From assembly GCA_021401465.1 (NCBI GenBank), contig JADDMT010000016.1, forward strand, positions 62,001 to 126,000: a stretch of DNA of 64,000 bases, read 5' to 3'. How positions within the stretch are numbered: the stretch's first letter is position 1; every line of letters starts with the position of its first letter. Below are positions 30,876-42,846 of this stretch, one piece after another. A model generated the notes under the pieces. That model worked only from the letters and a program-made list of their open reading frames with translations, had not been told where the DNA came from and did no database searches. The position numbers were made by a program, and so were the translations under genes. The stretch is from Teratosphaeria epicoccoides (taxonomy: Eukaryota; Ascomycota; Dothideomycetes; Mycosphaerellales; Teratosphaeriaceae).

Positions 30876-32768
30876 TCACGACAAATGCTCGATTCCCGAG
30901 ATCCCATCCATCCTCTTCTCCGGCGTCTGCTTGCTCTTCCTACGCAGCAAACAGTACTGTCCCCAAACTCTCCTGAACCGTTCCGAAATGAACGGCAGAT
31001 CCGGCACCCATCCCATCCTGCCGACGACCCCGGTTGAAGCAGCGTCCATGAATGGCAGACACTGCAACCTCTCCCAGTTCTCCTCATCACTGACATAGCT
31101 CGGCTCCAGCGAGGTGACTTCCGTGGACGGCAGCTGACTGTCCACGATAAACGTGCAGTATCGCACATCCGTGTACTTGCCAGGGTCCTCACGGTTCTCA
31201 TCGTTCATGCCCGTCGGGACCAACCACGTCCCAGGAAAGAGTCCAAACCCTTTGCCCGCCTCGCTGAACTCACCTGGGAGTAGGCCGTCGAATTCGCTTT
31301 TGATGAACTTTGCTCGCACGCCCGGTGGCAGGAGATAGTGTGAAGGGAAGCGGTACCATTCCTTGCCGAGACAGACGGTGTCTCCTGTCTTGCTCACACC
31401 TGGGGCATGCAGAGGATGGTAGATGGCGAGGGGTGCCTGGAAGGCGGTGATCGTACCAAGAGTGCGGAAGAGCGAGAGGGCCAGGCTGGCGAAGAGGAAG
31501 ATGAGGACTGTGAAGAGGCGAATCTGAACTGGAACTTTCGCAATCGCGTCCCTGGGGTCCGTGGAGCTGATGTTTGCCAGGATGATGTGCAATGACACGG
31601 CCGCGTTCAGTGCCAGTGCAGGGTAGGCGGGGTACATGAATCTCTCCTCCTTGTGTGGCTGCAGTGTGAAGATGACCAGCCAGAGGTAGAAGGGGAGGGT
31701 GAAGATGATGCCTCGAAATCGCGTCGTCTTGATCGCCCCCGATTTCATGCTGAAGTAGTGTTGCGCCAACAGCAACGGGAAGGCCAGCAGGGCGAGAAGG
31801 AGCCAGCAGTGAAAGTTGAGAAAGAGATTCCGCAGGTAGAAATGCCAGGGCTCTGTGCCGTAGATGTCGGGGCCTTTCCCTTTGGACGCCGAGAGGACAT
31901 TGTACATGACGATATTCAGCGGCACGACATTCGCCCTCTTGTAGAAGAAGGCGTCCAGAGCGATTTGAGGGAAGAGGATGCAGCCGGTCCTGACGACGCC
32001 GTCCACCACGCGCCAGAACAAGGCCTCCTTACCCGCGACGTCATGCAGCAGTCCCAGCATTGCTTCTTCGAAAAGGAACGGGATGCTGAGAGCGGCGGCG
32101 AAGGGCCAGCCGATGGTGGCGGCGATGCCGAACATCCAGATTCCTTGGGCGGTGCGCAGACCGCCTCGCCAGTCCAGGAAGGCGGCGATGCCGAGGGCAG
32201 TGAAGCACATGGCGAAACTACTGGGCAGGTAGGCGACGCTGGCATGCCACAGTCCGGGGCTTGTGGCCAGGATGCCCACGAGGGTCACTGCGACGCGCGG
32301 GTTCAGCGTGGCCGCCACCTTGCTGTACAGCCTCGTCTCGCACAGCGCGCAGACGAAGGCGAGGAAGGTGCGCAGGGTGTAGAACTCCCGCACTTTCCCT
32401 CCTCGCAGCACCTTGGCCGGGAGCGTCACCATGACGTGCAGGAGGATGTAAGTCCAGCTCCGGATGGCATACTCCGGACTGTACTCCCAGGTCTGGAAGC
32501 CGTGACGGTGGGTGAGGTAGTGGGTGGGCTCCCAGTAGTTGAAGACCTCATCGCAGTCGTGGATCGGGTGGAAGAGGGCAGCGAGGGCGTGTGCGGTGAA
32601 GAGGAGGGAGAAGACGGTTTTGGGGTGGAGCAGGAAGGGCGCTTGGGGGATGAGTTGCTTGCCGGGCGCCCGTGTGGCGGGTGAGCGGGGTGGTGAGCGG
32701 GGTGGTGGTTGGGCAGGCGCATCAATGGGGGGTTTCACGCGGTGCCGAGGAATCTGTTTGGGCGGCAT
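30876..32768 (-). CDS. ALG9: Alg9-type alpha-1,2-mannosyltransferase
   Basis: A 630-residue multi-spanning ER enzyme that adds alpha-1,2-linked mannose from dolichol-P-mannose to the lipid-linked oligosaccharide used for N-glycosylation. Signatures are the luminal loop 1 motif HPIHDCDEVFNYWEP with the following GFQTWEYSPEYAIRSW, and the conserved HKEERFMYP motif of the GT22 family in the C-terminal half. About ten hydrophobic segments are visible (for example FSLLFTAHALAALFHP and LLALLAFPLLLAQHYF). The first 45 residues are a Pro-rich cytosolic tail. It is in the size range of fungal Alg9 and has no introns. It shares a 259-bp divergent promoter with NAF1. Confidence 0.92.
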   Translation of the reverse strand: MPPKQIPRHRVKPPIDAPAQPPPRSPPRSPATRAPGKQLIPQAPFLLHPKTVFSLLFTAHALAALFHPIHDCDEVFNYWEPTHYLTHRHGFQTWEYSPEYAIRSWTYILLHVMVTLPAKVLRGGKVREFYTLRTFLAFVCALCETRLYSKVAATLNPRVAVTLVGILATSPGLWHASVAYLPSSFAMCFTALGIAAFLDWRGGLRTAQGIWMFGIAATIGWPFAAALSIPFLFEEAMLGLLHDVAGKEALFWRVVDGVVRTGCILFPQIALDAFFYKRANVVPLNIVMYNVLSASKGKGPDIYGTEPWHFYLRNLFLNFHCWLLLALLAFPLLLAQHYFSMKSGAIKTTRFRGIIFTLPFYLWLVIFTLQPHKEERFMYPAYPALALNAAVSLHIILANISSTDPRDAIAKVPVQIRLFTVLIFLFASLALSLFRTLGTITAFQAPLAIYHPLHAPGVSKTGDTVCLGKEWYRFPSHYLLPPGVRAKFIKSEFDGLLPGEFSEAGKGFGLFPGTWLVPTGMNDENREDPGKYTDVRYCTFIVDSQLPSTEVTSLEPSYVSDEENWERLQCLPFMDAASTGVVGRMGWVPDLPFISERFRRVWGQYCLLRRKSKQTPEKRMDGISGIEHLS

Positions 32769-33027
32769 GGTATGTACATACTAAGAGGTGAGAATATCCC
32801 ATTCTGACCTAAGCAGCCAAGCAAGTGCTGATTCATGCACGATGACGCAGTTTTGGCCGACTCGCGAAATTTTGGCTCCTCTTCGTTCCCAAGCTCATCG
32901 AAGGTACGTTCTTGTGTACAACCATTAGTCCTCGTCGGACCAATCATCACAACTTGCAACTTGCATCCTTATATCCTCCTCGCCGCAGATCCTCCTCCAG
33001 TAGACCTACCCACATTCATCCGCCAAC

Positions 33028-35541
33028 ATGGACTCCACCCTCCACCCGGCGGGAGACGCCCAAGAACCCGACTCGGAACGCTCGCCCAAGCGTATCCGCC
33101 TCGATGGCGCGCTGCACGTGACGGAAGACGTGCAAGAAGAGATGGTCGATGATGACGACGGCTGGGATGATATATATGCCGCCTCCGCGACGTCTAGAGA
33201 AGAACAGCCGTCTGCGGTAGAGATCGCCATCAACAACCCTGCCGCCCCGGACACTCCCACCATCCATTCACCATCTGCTGCTGCCCGGAATACCACGCTG
33301 GCGCACCGTTGTGCTGAGGAGCCACGTTGGGAGCTGGCGCCGGAGAACGTGCTGGTCGATACCGCGGTGGGCGATCAAGAAAATGGTGATGTGGGCGGAG
33401 CGGGCGATGTCCCCGATGGGATTCCTGCTGAGTCCTTGTATGGTGGGGATGAGCTGGTCGCCGAGGCTTGCGATGGCATGGCGGTGGATCGACCGGGGAC
33501 AATTGCTATGGAGGGCATGAGCGAAGTCAACGGGCCAGAAAGCGCTGCAGGCGCGCAGGTCGTCAGCCCGCCAGCAGAGACCGTCGTCCAGGACGAGCAA
33601 ACGACGCAGGCCGGGGTTGAGGTGCGAACAGTTCAAATGGCACAGTCGGAAGTGTCGACTGTAGTCGGACATGACACAACTCCTGGTGCAAGCGACGAGC
33701 ACGGGAACACGCCGCAAGAGACGCAGGACGCTGGTAAACTTGAGCAAACGGAGCAAGATGTCGCAATGACAGACGAGCAGGATGACGAGCAGGAGCCGAC
33801 CGCCGGCTTATTGCAAATGCTGGAGCAGGACACAACCAAGGAGCCCGCGCCGAAAGCAACGGAAGATCTCGAGTTTATGGCAGCGGCAGCAGCGCAGAAC
33901 GGCAGCAAAGAAGCTGAATGGCAATTTGACTCTTCAGATGCGCAATCCTCCTCAAGCGATTCCAGCGACAGCGACTCAGATTCCGAAAGCGATAGCAGCG
34001 ACGAGAGCGATGGCGGATATGAGCTGCTCGATCCTGCGACCGCAGCCAAGATTCTGATGTCGGGTGAGGGCGAGGATGGCGAGGATGGCAGTGACAAGAA
34101 GAAGGGAGGCGGTGGCGAAGGACCCAGGACCACCAATGAGCAGAAGGAGCTGGCAATTAAGAAGCCAGACGTACAGGTGAATGCCGACTCCAAGATCACG
34201 ATGCTTGGGACGGTGGAAGGGGTCGTGGAGAACATGCTGCTTATCAAGGGCGCGACGCCGGGCGAGTACCAAGTGCTGGAATCTGGCTCGGTGTTGTGCA
34301 ATGACAAGCGAGAGGTCTTTGGCGTGGTCGGTGATACTCTCGGACGTGTACAGGAGCCGCTCTATTCCGTCATGTTCAACAACGCGCAGGAGATTCAAGA
34401 GGCGGGCCTGGCGTATGGAAATCAAGTGTACTATGTGGACGAGCATAGCTCATATGTCTTCACGCAGCCATTGAAGAACATGAAGGGGACAGATGCCTCG
34501 AATATTCACGACGAAGAAGTCGGAGATGACGAGATCGAATTCTCCGACGACGAAGCAGAGGCGGAATGGAAGCGGCAGAGGAAGCAGGAGAGGGCGGCGA
34601 GGCGAGGGGACATGCGTGGTGGCGATGGTGGTGGCGGTAGAGGGAGAGGCCGGGGCAAATTTCCAGGCGGTCCCGGACGGACTGACAACGACTCCTTCGT
34701 CGGCAATGCAGGCAACGACGCACCGCAGCAGACTTACGGCGGTGCGCTGGCATACGACGATGGAGACGCTGAGGACGACTTCTACAAGCCGCTCAAGCGT
34801 CCAGATAATCTGCCCGAAATCATGGCTGGTGAGGCGCCGATCCCTAAACCGCAGCATAGCACAGGCTTTGATCGCGGTCGAGGCCGTGGACGCGGGAGAG
34901 GCGACTTCAGAGGTCGTGGTGATCGAGGTGGAGGGCGCGACCGCGGCGCACATAATTCCCCGGGTCAAGCTAAGGCGCGCGGTGGAGGGAAGGACTTTCG
35001 GGGCAATGCGCACAGCTTCCCGGATCGACACAACAAGGACACTCAGCCGCGGCGCTCGAATGGCCACCAAGCTCGTCAGCCGCAGCCTTTGCCCGCCAAG
35101 CCAAATTCCCCGCCTCACCCACCCTCGTCAACCTCGCATGGCTACCCTGCCGCTCCTCAGCAGCAACACTACGCCCAGCCTCAACCCTACGCCTACCCCC
35201 AACAACCCCATCAAGCTCAAACCTACCAGTTCAACGGCTACACATACCAATACGGCGTGCCGGCCCCACCACCGCAACCACAGCAACAACCATCTTACAA
35301 CTACGCCGCCTACCCACCCTCTCAAACTGCCGCCCAGTACTATCCCCAGCAACAGCAGCAGCAGCAGCCGCCGCCAAGCTACGGCTTCCAGCCGCCTCAA
35401 GCTCAGGGCGGACACGGTGCCGCGTGGACGCAGCACCATCAGCAGGCTCAGCAGCCGGGCCAGCCGGGCCAGCTGTCGCCGGAGCAGCAGAGCTATCTGT
35501 CCGCGTACTTGCAGACGAGAGGGGCGCAGGGCCAGCAGTAG
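33028..35541 (+). CDS. NAF1: H/ACA snoRNP assembly factor Naf1
   Basis: An 837-residue nuclear protein that escorts newly made H/ACA snoRNP core proteins before Gar1 replaces it. The central Gar1-like beta-barrel lies near residues 390-450 (ITMLGTVEGVVENMLLIKG, then FGVVGDTLGRVQEPLYSVMF). It is preceded by a long acidic Ser/Asp/Glu region (about 300-345) and followed by a basic RG/RGG-rich tract (530-660; GRGRGRGKFPGG and GRGRGRGRGD) and a Gln/Pro/Tyr-rich tail. Fungal Naf1 proteins share this order. No intron is needed. The acidic and Gln-rich parts are likely disordered. Confidence 0.9.
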   Translation: MDSTLHPAGDAQEPDSERSPKRIRLDGALHVTEDVQEEMVDDDDGWDDIYAASATSREEQPSAVEIAINNPAAPDTPTIHSPSAAARNTTLAHRCAEEPRWELAPENVLVDTAVGDQENGDVGGAGDVPDGIPAESLYGGDELVAEACDGMAVDRPGTIAMEGMSEVNGPESAAGAQVVSPPAETVVQDEQTTQAGVEVRTVQMAQSEVSTVVGHDTTPGASDEHGNTPQETQDAGKLEQTEQDVAMTDEQDDEQEPTAGLLQMLEQDTTKEPAPKATEDLEFMAAAAAQNGSKEAEWQFDSSDAQSSSSDSSDSDSDSESDSSDESDGGYELLDPATAAKILMSGEGEDGEDGSDKKKGGGGEGPRTTNEQKELAIKKPDVQVNADSKITMLGTVEGVVENMLLIKGATPGEYQVLESGSVLCNDKREVFGVVGDTLGRVQEPLYSVMFNNAQEIQEAGLAYGNQVYYVDEHSSYVFTQPLKNMKGTDASNIHDEEVGDDEIEFSDDEAEAEWKRQRKQERAARRGDMRGGDGGGGRGRGRGKFPGGPGRTDNDSFVGNAGNDAPQQTYGGALAYDDGDAEDDFYKPLKRPDNLPEIMAGEAPIPKPQHSTGFDRGRGRGRGRGDFRGRGDRGGGRDRGAHNSPGQAKARGGGKDFRGNAHSFPDRHNKDTQPRRSNGHQARQPQPLPAKPNSPPHPPSSTSHGYPAAPQQQHYAQPQPYAYPQQPHQAQTYQFNGYTYQYGVPAPPPQPQQQPSYNYAAYPPSQTAAQYYPQQQQQQQPPPSYGFQPPQAQGGHGAAWTQHHQQAQQPGQPGQLSPEQQSYLSAYLQTRGAQGQQ

Positions 35542-35979
35542 CGCGGGAGGGAAGTCCCGTGGCCCGGTGGGCGACTGCGGATTGTTGGGAGTGGTGGCGG
35601 TTGCTGCTGCGCTGCGATGGAGGCTGCCGGGACGCGTGGGACCTGGGCTTTTGACAAGATGTGTAGATTGATCGGTTGATTGATTGGTGGAGGAGTCGAG
35701 AGCGGCCGCCGGGAAGAGACTGGGTGGATTTCGTAAAAGAGGCAGGATCGCTGAAGACAGTACTTCTCCCACCATCCAAGTCCGACGGCTTGGTGAATCT
35801 TTGCATTTCGTGACCAATGCACTCACTCGCCAGCGACAAGCCGCGCTCCCAACCCGACCCTCCCATCCCTCATCCGATCCCCGCCAGCCCCACCCATCTC
35901 ACCATCGCACGCCCAGTAAACCCCACATCCCCATCGTCCCCCCCCCCTCCTCCTCCAAAACTCTGATCCACCCCCAACT
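35542..35979. other. intergenic, convergent NAF1 / EXO5 ends
   Basis: C-rich sequence between two convergent genes. No independent feature was seen. Confidence 0.4.
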
Positions 35980-37731
35980 CTAATCCACGCTCCCCCCCTC
36001 CCTCCTCCTCCTCCCCCTCAAAACCCCCTCCTCCACCTTCCCCAACCGCCAACCACATCCCCCCGCAAACTCACACCCCCGACACTTAAACGCTTCCTCC
36101 ACCTCCACGCCCCTCGCCCCCCTCTCACCCCTCCACCACTCCATCTCCGCCCTCAAGTACCGATCCAAAACCTCGCGTTCGAACCGGAAATGCCGTCGTC
36201 CGACCAGATCCCCGGACTTCGCGCTCCGGAACTCCACGGTCAGAAGGGCGGAGATGGGCGATGTGGACGGTGGGGAAGAGGGGACAGGCACCGCGCGCGA
36301 GAATTCCCGGATCATTCGGCTCCAGAGTTTGCTCAGCGTGTTGTGCTGCAGGATCTCGGAGAGGCTGTCGTCCTGCGGCGGGTCGTGCGGCGCTTCGTCC
36401 TCGTCCCTCGACGGGTCGTGGGCGCCTTGGTGCTCGGAGGCGGGGGCGAAACTGCTCATCTGCGCGATGAAGACGTCGCTGAAAGGCGCGGTCGGGTCGA
36501 CGCCATAGCGGGCGAAAATCTTCGAGGCGTCCACGCCGTCCGCTGCGAGGGTGCTGAAGAGGCGGTGGTACAGCATTAATTGATAGTGCACGGGACGGCT
36601 CTGACTCCCGTGCGAGGGGAGGGAGTTGGATTGGCGGGTTTTGACGTCGAGGATGTAGAGCGTCTTTGGTGTTTCGTGGAGGGTGCCGAGGAAGCCGGCG
36701 TGGTGTTCGAGGATGGAGGCGCTGCTGGGGTGCGAGGACGTGAGGTAGGATGTTAGGGATTGTTGGGATTGAGGTAGTGTAGGTTTGGATTTATTGGTGT
36801 GGTCGGGAGGAGCGCTGGCGGGTTTGGAGGAAGAGGGCCGCAGAATTTCCGCTTCGGCGTCAGGGTCTGGACACGAGGTGGTGATTTGGTCGATGATGCC
36901 GTTCACGACTTCTCCGTCCACTATGCCCCAGACTTCCAGCTCGCGCGTCATGCCTGTGCGTGTCAGCGTCCGCAGGCCTTGGATGATATTCCAAATCCTC
37001 AATGCGAATCGATCTTCCTTCGTCTGGACATCCACCGGAACCTCCGTGTGCACCTGCTCTTCCAGCTTCTTGTGCACTTTCGAGCCCTGCTTCATCGCCG
37101 CCGTCCTCTTGACTCTGCCATATTTGGTCAGGCTGTACCAATACTGCAGCTCGCACCACGCCGGGCTGATCAAATCAGTGACGGAGAGCGGCTTCTTGGG
37201 CTGTGTACGGAAGCGCTGTATGGGCGTGCGCGTGTCTTCCTCCTCGAGCGTCAAGTCTGCTTCAGCCTTCGTTTCCCGCTCTAAATTCCGCTGGCTCTCG
37301 TCTCCGCCCACTCGATGCGCTACCAGGCGCTTGCGTCAGCGCGTCAGCTTCCCGTTACACACCGCACACACAACAGACTCACGGGAGATGGCGCCTGCAG
37401 CCGGCCCGTCGCCGTGTCCGACCTCCACCGACACCTCCCTGTCCACGCTCCTCCCACCTCCAGCCAACCGCTCCTGCGCACCGCTGAGCTGCGCAATGAC
37501 TTGGGTGAGATCATCTCGAATCCTCGCCAGCCTCGCCAAAGGCCTCCCATCGCCATGATCGTCCAGGATCTCCGGCTTCTCGATCACCGGTATGCTCTTC
37601 ACTCGCTGTTGTGACTTTGGAGAGGCCTGAGAGAAAATCTGTTCCACCGTTGCCTCGTCGAGGTCTGAGCCATAGTCGCTCTCGGCTGACGCTATCGCCG
37701 GCTGTGTGGTCCCGACGTTCGCGCCCGCCAT
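35980..37731 (-). CDS. EXO5: exonuclease V (Exo5/Dem1), Fe-S nuclease
   Basis: Two exons, 37731-37383 and 37319-35980, over a 63-nt intron (GTGAGT..GGTAG, phase 1) give 562 residues. The junction reads AISPHRVGGDES. This is a PD-(D/E)XK single-strand DNA exonuclease; in yeast it maintains mitochondrial DNA. The first Fe-S cysteine sits in SPAWCELQYWYSLTKYG, and three more lie at the end in CRGCEFAGGC. Core residues include the GIIDQI and ILDVKTR motifs (metal-binding Asp and catalytic Lys). The N-terminal exon is acidic and low in conserved features, and a mitochondrial presequence is not obvious. The downstream exon alone lacks an ATG in the right place, which supports the spliced model. Confidence 0.88.
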
Positions 37732-38331
37732 GCTGTCATCTCTGGCGGCGGCGCGGTGCTAGTCATGTCGTCATGGAGAGCGCGATGCGTGAGCGCGCGC
37801 GGGGCGACACGAAAGTGGAGCGCTTGCTGGGCTTAGGGTTATGGTGTTAGGGTTTGGGGTTAGACAGGATTCTCATACTGGCGACGACGAGCTCGACAAC
37901 AACTGATGTTGAGGCGCTGTACTTGATCGTGCGCCACTGTCATACGTTCCAATTATATCAATGATTGTTTTGGTGCTCTTCAGTGGCATCTGTGGGCCAA
38001 GGTGTCGAAATATCAATTCTGATCATGCAAATCCATACATATCCTCAAATCACAGTCAACAGTCAGAGTAGATCTCACCCCACCTCTGCATCCACACAAT
38101 CACGCATGAGCTATGTTCGTCTAAAGGTACTCCGAGATTATCAACGGCGTGAACGACATAATCGAATGAAGGCCAAGTAAAAGCCAGTGAGCACAGTCAA
38201 GCAGATCGCATTGTCAACACGACGCCCACCATATTTCGACCCACAAAGTAACAACAATGGAGCAAACAGACCACACAACAACAGCAACATGTTTTCCACA
38301 CAAACGTAGCGCTCCTGCTCCCATCACCGCC
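37732..38331. other. intergenic with telomere-like sequence
   Basis: A promoter region of EXO5 and the 3' flank of the dehalogenase gene. It contains a degenerate TTAGGG tract at 37832-37863 (own entry). No gene is seen. Confidence 0.45.
37832..37863 (+). repeat. short interstitial telomere-like tract
   Basis: Two exact TTAGGG units plus TTTGGGGTTAG and other one-base variants within about 32 bp. Confidence 0.6.
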
Positions 38332-39544
38332 TCACCCAGCCACCGGGCCACTCGAACTCCTCTGGCGCTGCTTCAAAACCTGCACCCCCAACCTCTCCGC
38401 CACGCTCACAAACCCCTCCTCCCCCATCTCCACCCAAACATCCACCCACCCCTTTGCCTTTCCACTCTCCACCCACTCCTGCCGCCGCTCCTCCCGCGGC
38501 CTCTCCACATACACCGTCCGAAACCCACACCCCTTCGCCGCCCTCAAGTCATCCAAATGCGCCGCGACCATTACACACTCCTCCGCCCTCAACCCCAACT
38601 TCTCCGCCGCCCCAAGATACACCCTCGCATTCGGCTTGTAGGACCGGAACATCTCCGCCGAAAACACATGCGTGAACTCCATCCCTCCACGCCGCACCAT
38701 CTCAGTAATCAGATCCAAATTCCCGTTCGTCAGCGTGCAGGTCCAGAACAGACGATTCAGTTCTCGGATGCCGCGGCAGGTGTCGGGCCAGGGGGTGAGT
38801 TTGTGCCACATCATGGTGAGGTCCTGGAGTTGCTGTTCGTCCCAGAGACTGCCGTCGTGCACGAGGTCGGAGGGCGTGTCGTCCGTGCGGGGGAAGAGGA
38901 GGCCGCGCGTGGTCATGATGGAGCGCAGGGAGTCGAGGTGGTGCTGGTCGACGGTTTTGTAGGGTTGGGTGGGGTCCGCGGCGAGGGAGCGCGTGAAGGT
39001 GAGGTAGCTGTTCCGCCATTCTTGGGCGACTGGAGGATGCCATTAACGATTGGACAGTTTGAGGCTGCGAGGGAGTGGATATACCTTCTCCCCACTCCCC
39101 GAAGGTCATGTCACTCGCCTTGATTCTGATTCTGCTTGCAAGCGAAGCCGCTGGCGAGTTCAACGCCGCCCGAGCCTCATCCCACAAGGCCTGCGTGATC
39201 GTCTCTCTCCAGTCCACACAGGTGCCAAACACGTCAAAGAAGAGACATCGTGGTTGCGGATCCTTGAGTGCCATTTTCGATGCAGGTAGTGCGGTCAGTG
39301 CTCCAGAAGCAGTCTTCTCTGCTGGTGATGCCATGCCTGCTTGCGGTGGAAGTGGAGTTGGGCTGGTCGTGATATGGTCCTTCCTGCTGGAACTGGGAGG
39401 CTCTGTGCTGCGGGTGCGCCTTATGGGTTCCTGTTCTGCAGCTGCCATATTCGACAGCACGGCAGACTGAGGTAGGGCTGGTCCTCGGCAATTGTCGGAG
39501 GGGGGCTTTATTGCTGCTGATCTAGCCGTGCTTGGATGTGTCAT
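38332..39544 (-). CDS. type II haloacid dehalogenase (HAD superfamily)
   Basis: Exon 1 (39544-39085) and exon 2 (39029-38332), over a 55-nt intron (GTATAT..CTCCAG, phase 1), join as FGEWGEVAQEWRNSYL. The full frame gives 385 residues. A later ATG at 39277 (MALKDPQPRCLFFDV) gives 296, closer to the usual size, and may be the true start; the extra N-terminus is Ser/Pro-rich and unstructured. HAD motifs are FFDVFGTCVDW (nucleophile Asp), LTNGN (motif II), SYKPNARVYLGAAEKLGL (motif III Lys) and VMVAAHLDDLRAAKGCGFRTVYV (motif IV). This set is specific for the L-2-haloacid dehalogenase branch, which hydrolyses 2-haloalkanoates. Many fungal members have unknown natural substrates. It is cytosolic by prediction. 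Confidence 0.85.
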
Positions 39545-40506
39545 GGTGCAGTGTGAAAAAGCAGCGACGGGAAAGGAAGAGATCTATACTTGTCCGTGTA
39601 TGTGTGGATCAACTACTATGCGTGAGCGGCATCGGCCTGCTTTGTCGTCTGCTTGCCTTGTAGACGGCTGGAAGCTGAGCGCCATGGAAGTCAACACCAC
39701 ATGTGGGCAGCCTGACATACGCAAGGAGCCACCTTGAGAGAATGCCTTCCCGCAAAAGTACCGTTCCAGGACAATGACAGCGCGGTAGCATGAGTGAAGC
39801 GGAAAAAGCAGAAGTGGCATTCCAGCGGTAGAAGGAGACGGGAAGCCCAGCTCTCCACGAACTTTCTTGCCGGTCGCGAGCCATGCCAAGTTCTGATCGA
39901 GCTGATGAACCGCGGATGCTCCGGAGCAGCATGAGCAATGCCACGCGTCATGATCGATCATACCGCTCAAATTGTGTCTGCAGAGTGGTGCTCAAGAGAG
40001 TCAAGAACTGGTAGAGGCATGCAAGTTGGTTCGATCGGCGCTAGCAGCGGACTCCCGATGACTTCGCCCGGTCCCCATGGGCAGGAAGGCGCGTTGATAG
40101 CTGCACAGAATTGCGCCCGCCCAGCTTGGCCAGCTAGATCAACAAATAGACCGCAGGCGCACAGCTGATTGCAGAGAAAGCGAAAAGCCTAAGAGATACG
40201 CGATGGCGAAGACGAGTAGAACACGAGAAAATGCAGACGTGATTGCTTGTAGTATTGGTATCATTGATGCAGCTCGCTATTCACCCACAAACTCCAGAGC
40301 CGTTATACTACAGCATTCAAAAACGTCAGAAAGCAAGACCGAGATTGGTCTGCTGTGCCCGTAGCCCCGCCCATACCCGCCGCGCGCGCCATCCATCGCA
40401 GCCAACCCAAGCGGTCGCTGCCTCATGCCGATGGATCTCTGTGTTGTCGTCATAAAAGCCATGCCAGATAAATGTTGTTGAGAGGTGGAGGTCGGAGGCG
40501 ATTCGC
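39545..40506. other. intergenic, no supported gene
   Basis: About 960 bases between the dehalogenase promoter and the 3' end of H4. Reading frames here overlap each other on both strands without protein-like pattern. It likely carries the H4 3' UTR. Confidence 0.4.
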
Positions 40507-40935
<429 letters not shown>

Positions 40936-41436
40936 GTTGATTGATTGATTGAGACTTGGAACAAGTGGTTGTCGAGTAAGGCTATTGATGGGATTGTTTG
41001 TTGGTGTCGGTAGAGCTGAAGGGTGTGGAGTGTGAGGGAACAAGTGGAAGTTGGGTGGGGAAGCAAAGAGTTAAGTAGGTCGGCGAGTGTCAGCGCCGAA
41101 GTTCAGAATCACCAGCGTACACAAACAGAAGCGGCTTAGCGCCTGCTCGCAACAACTGTGAGAATCAACAGCAAGAAGGTTGCAGCGCGCTGATTGGCTT
41201 GTGCAATCACTGCTTGTGAGTGCTGCTTTCCAGACACTTTCAGAGTGATTCACAGCCCCACGTTGTGCCTATTTGAATCTTTGCTTCCGCACTCGCTCCT
41301 CTTCTTTGACACCACACGCCACCCATCCACCTTTCCATCAATCCCATCAACACCATCAACACCATCACCCATTCTTCCACCACCAGCAACAACAACACAC
41401 ACAACAACACACACCACATCTCTCACCACATTCACA
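40936..41436. promoter_or_regulatory. shared divergent H4-H3 promoter
   Basis: A 501-bp region between the divergent start codons. An inverted CCAAT box (ATTGG, near 41191) lies near the middle, with a second CAAT-like element (GCAATCAC) close by. The H3 leader is rich in CA and CAA. S-phase control elements cannot be named from sequence alone. Confidence 0.7.
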
Positions 41437-42053
<617 letters not shown>

Positions 42054-42846
42054 GCGATGACCTCTTCTCTCCGACACTTCTGATACCATCTACACGACAA
42101 TGAGCACGGCGACTCCGACCTCCTTCGGCCTGGCCAGGCCGGGGTGACGGGCAGTCGATCGACTCAGATATGGCATGCACTGATTGAGACATGGAGTTTG
42201 TGGCTGGTTTTTCTTATTGACTTTTGAGGGCGGGCGATGGGCTGGAGATATCACAAGATGCACCAGGGCGGGTGCGACTATGTATCATAATGACAATGAT
42301 ACTAACGGGCGATATGCCCTGATCACTTCCACTACCTCCAAGTATTCTCTCCATCTCCATGTTCCAAGGTGAACCCTTCCTGCTGCTCAGTTCGTCTGCC
42401 TCACCCTCGCAACGAGGCTCTCACCGGGCGCAATCTGCCTTGCCGCGGTCACCAGTGTCACGTCTTTGCCATGCCTCATCACCACCAATTCCAGCTCAAA
42501 CGGCTTCATGTTATTCTAGGTCTTCCCAACAGATCGCAAAGGACCACCTGGCGGGCTTTTTGAGGCCATCTCGCAGCGGTACAAGACAATTGTGGTTCAG
42601 ATACCCTTCAGTAACGTCTTGGCGGCAGACTTCGCAGATCCCGAGAACAATCCTCAGCCCTACGCCGTTCGCAGCAATCGGATCAGCCTTCCGGTAGCGC
42701 AAGGACGGCCGAGGATCAATAACATCAAGCTCAGGGCAATTCAAACAGAATGTAGGCACATATGAGCTGGTAGGTATGGCTCTCCTCTATATCCTCTCTC
42801 TTCTCCTCTCTGGTCTTGTGGACACGTCACAGCGCAGGCGGTCCTC
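42054..42846. other. intergenic, no supported gene
   Basis: The H3 3' flank and the promoter of the Mpv17-like gene. A plus-strand frame at 42359-42697 has no recognisable content. Confidence 0.4.

Noticed and set aside
31653..32684. Plus-strand frame of 343 codons
   Set aside because: Antisense to ALG9. The acidic low-complexity composition is a shadow of the GC-rich coding strand.
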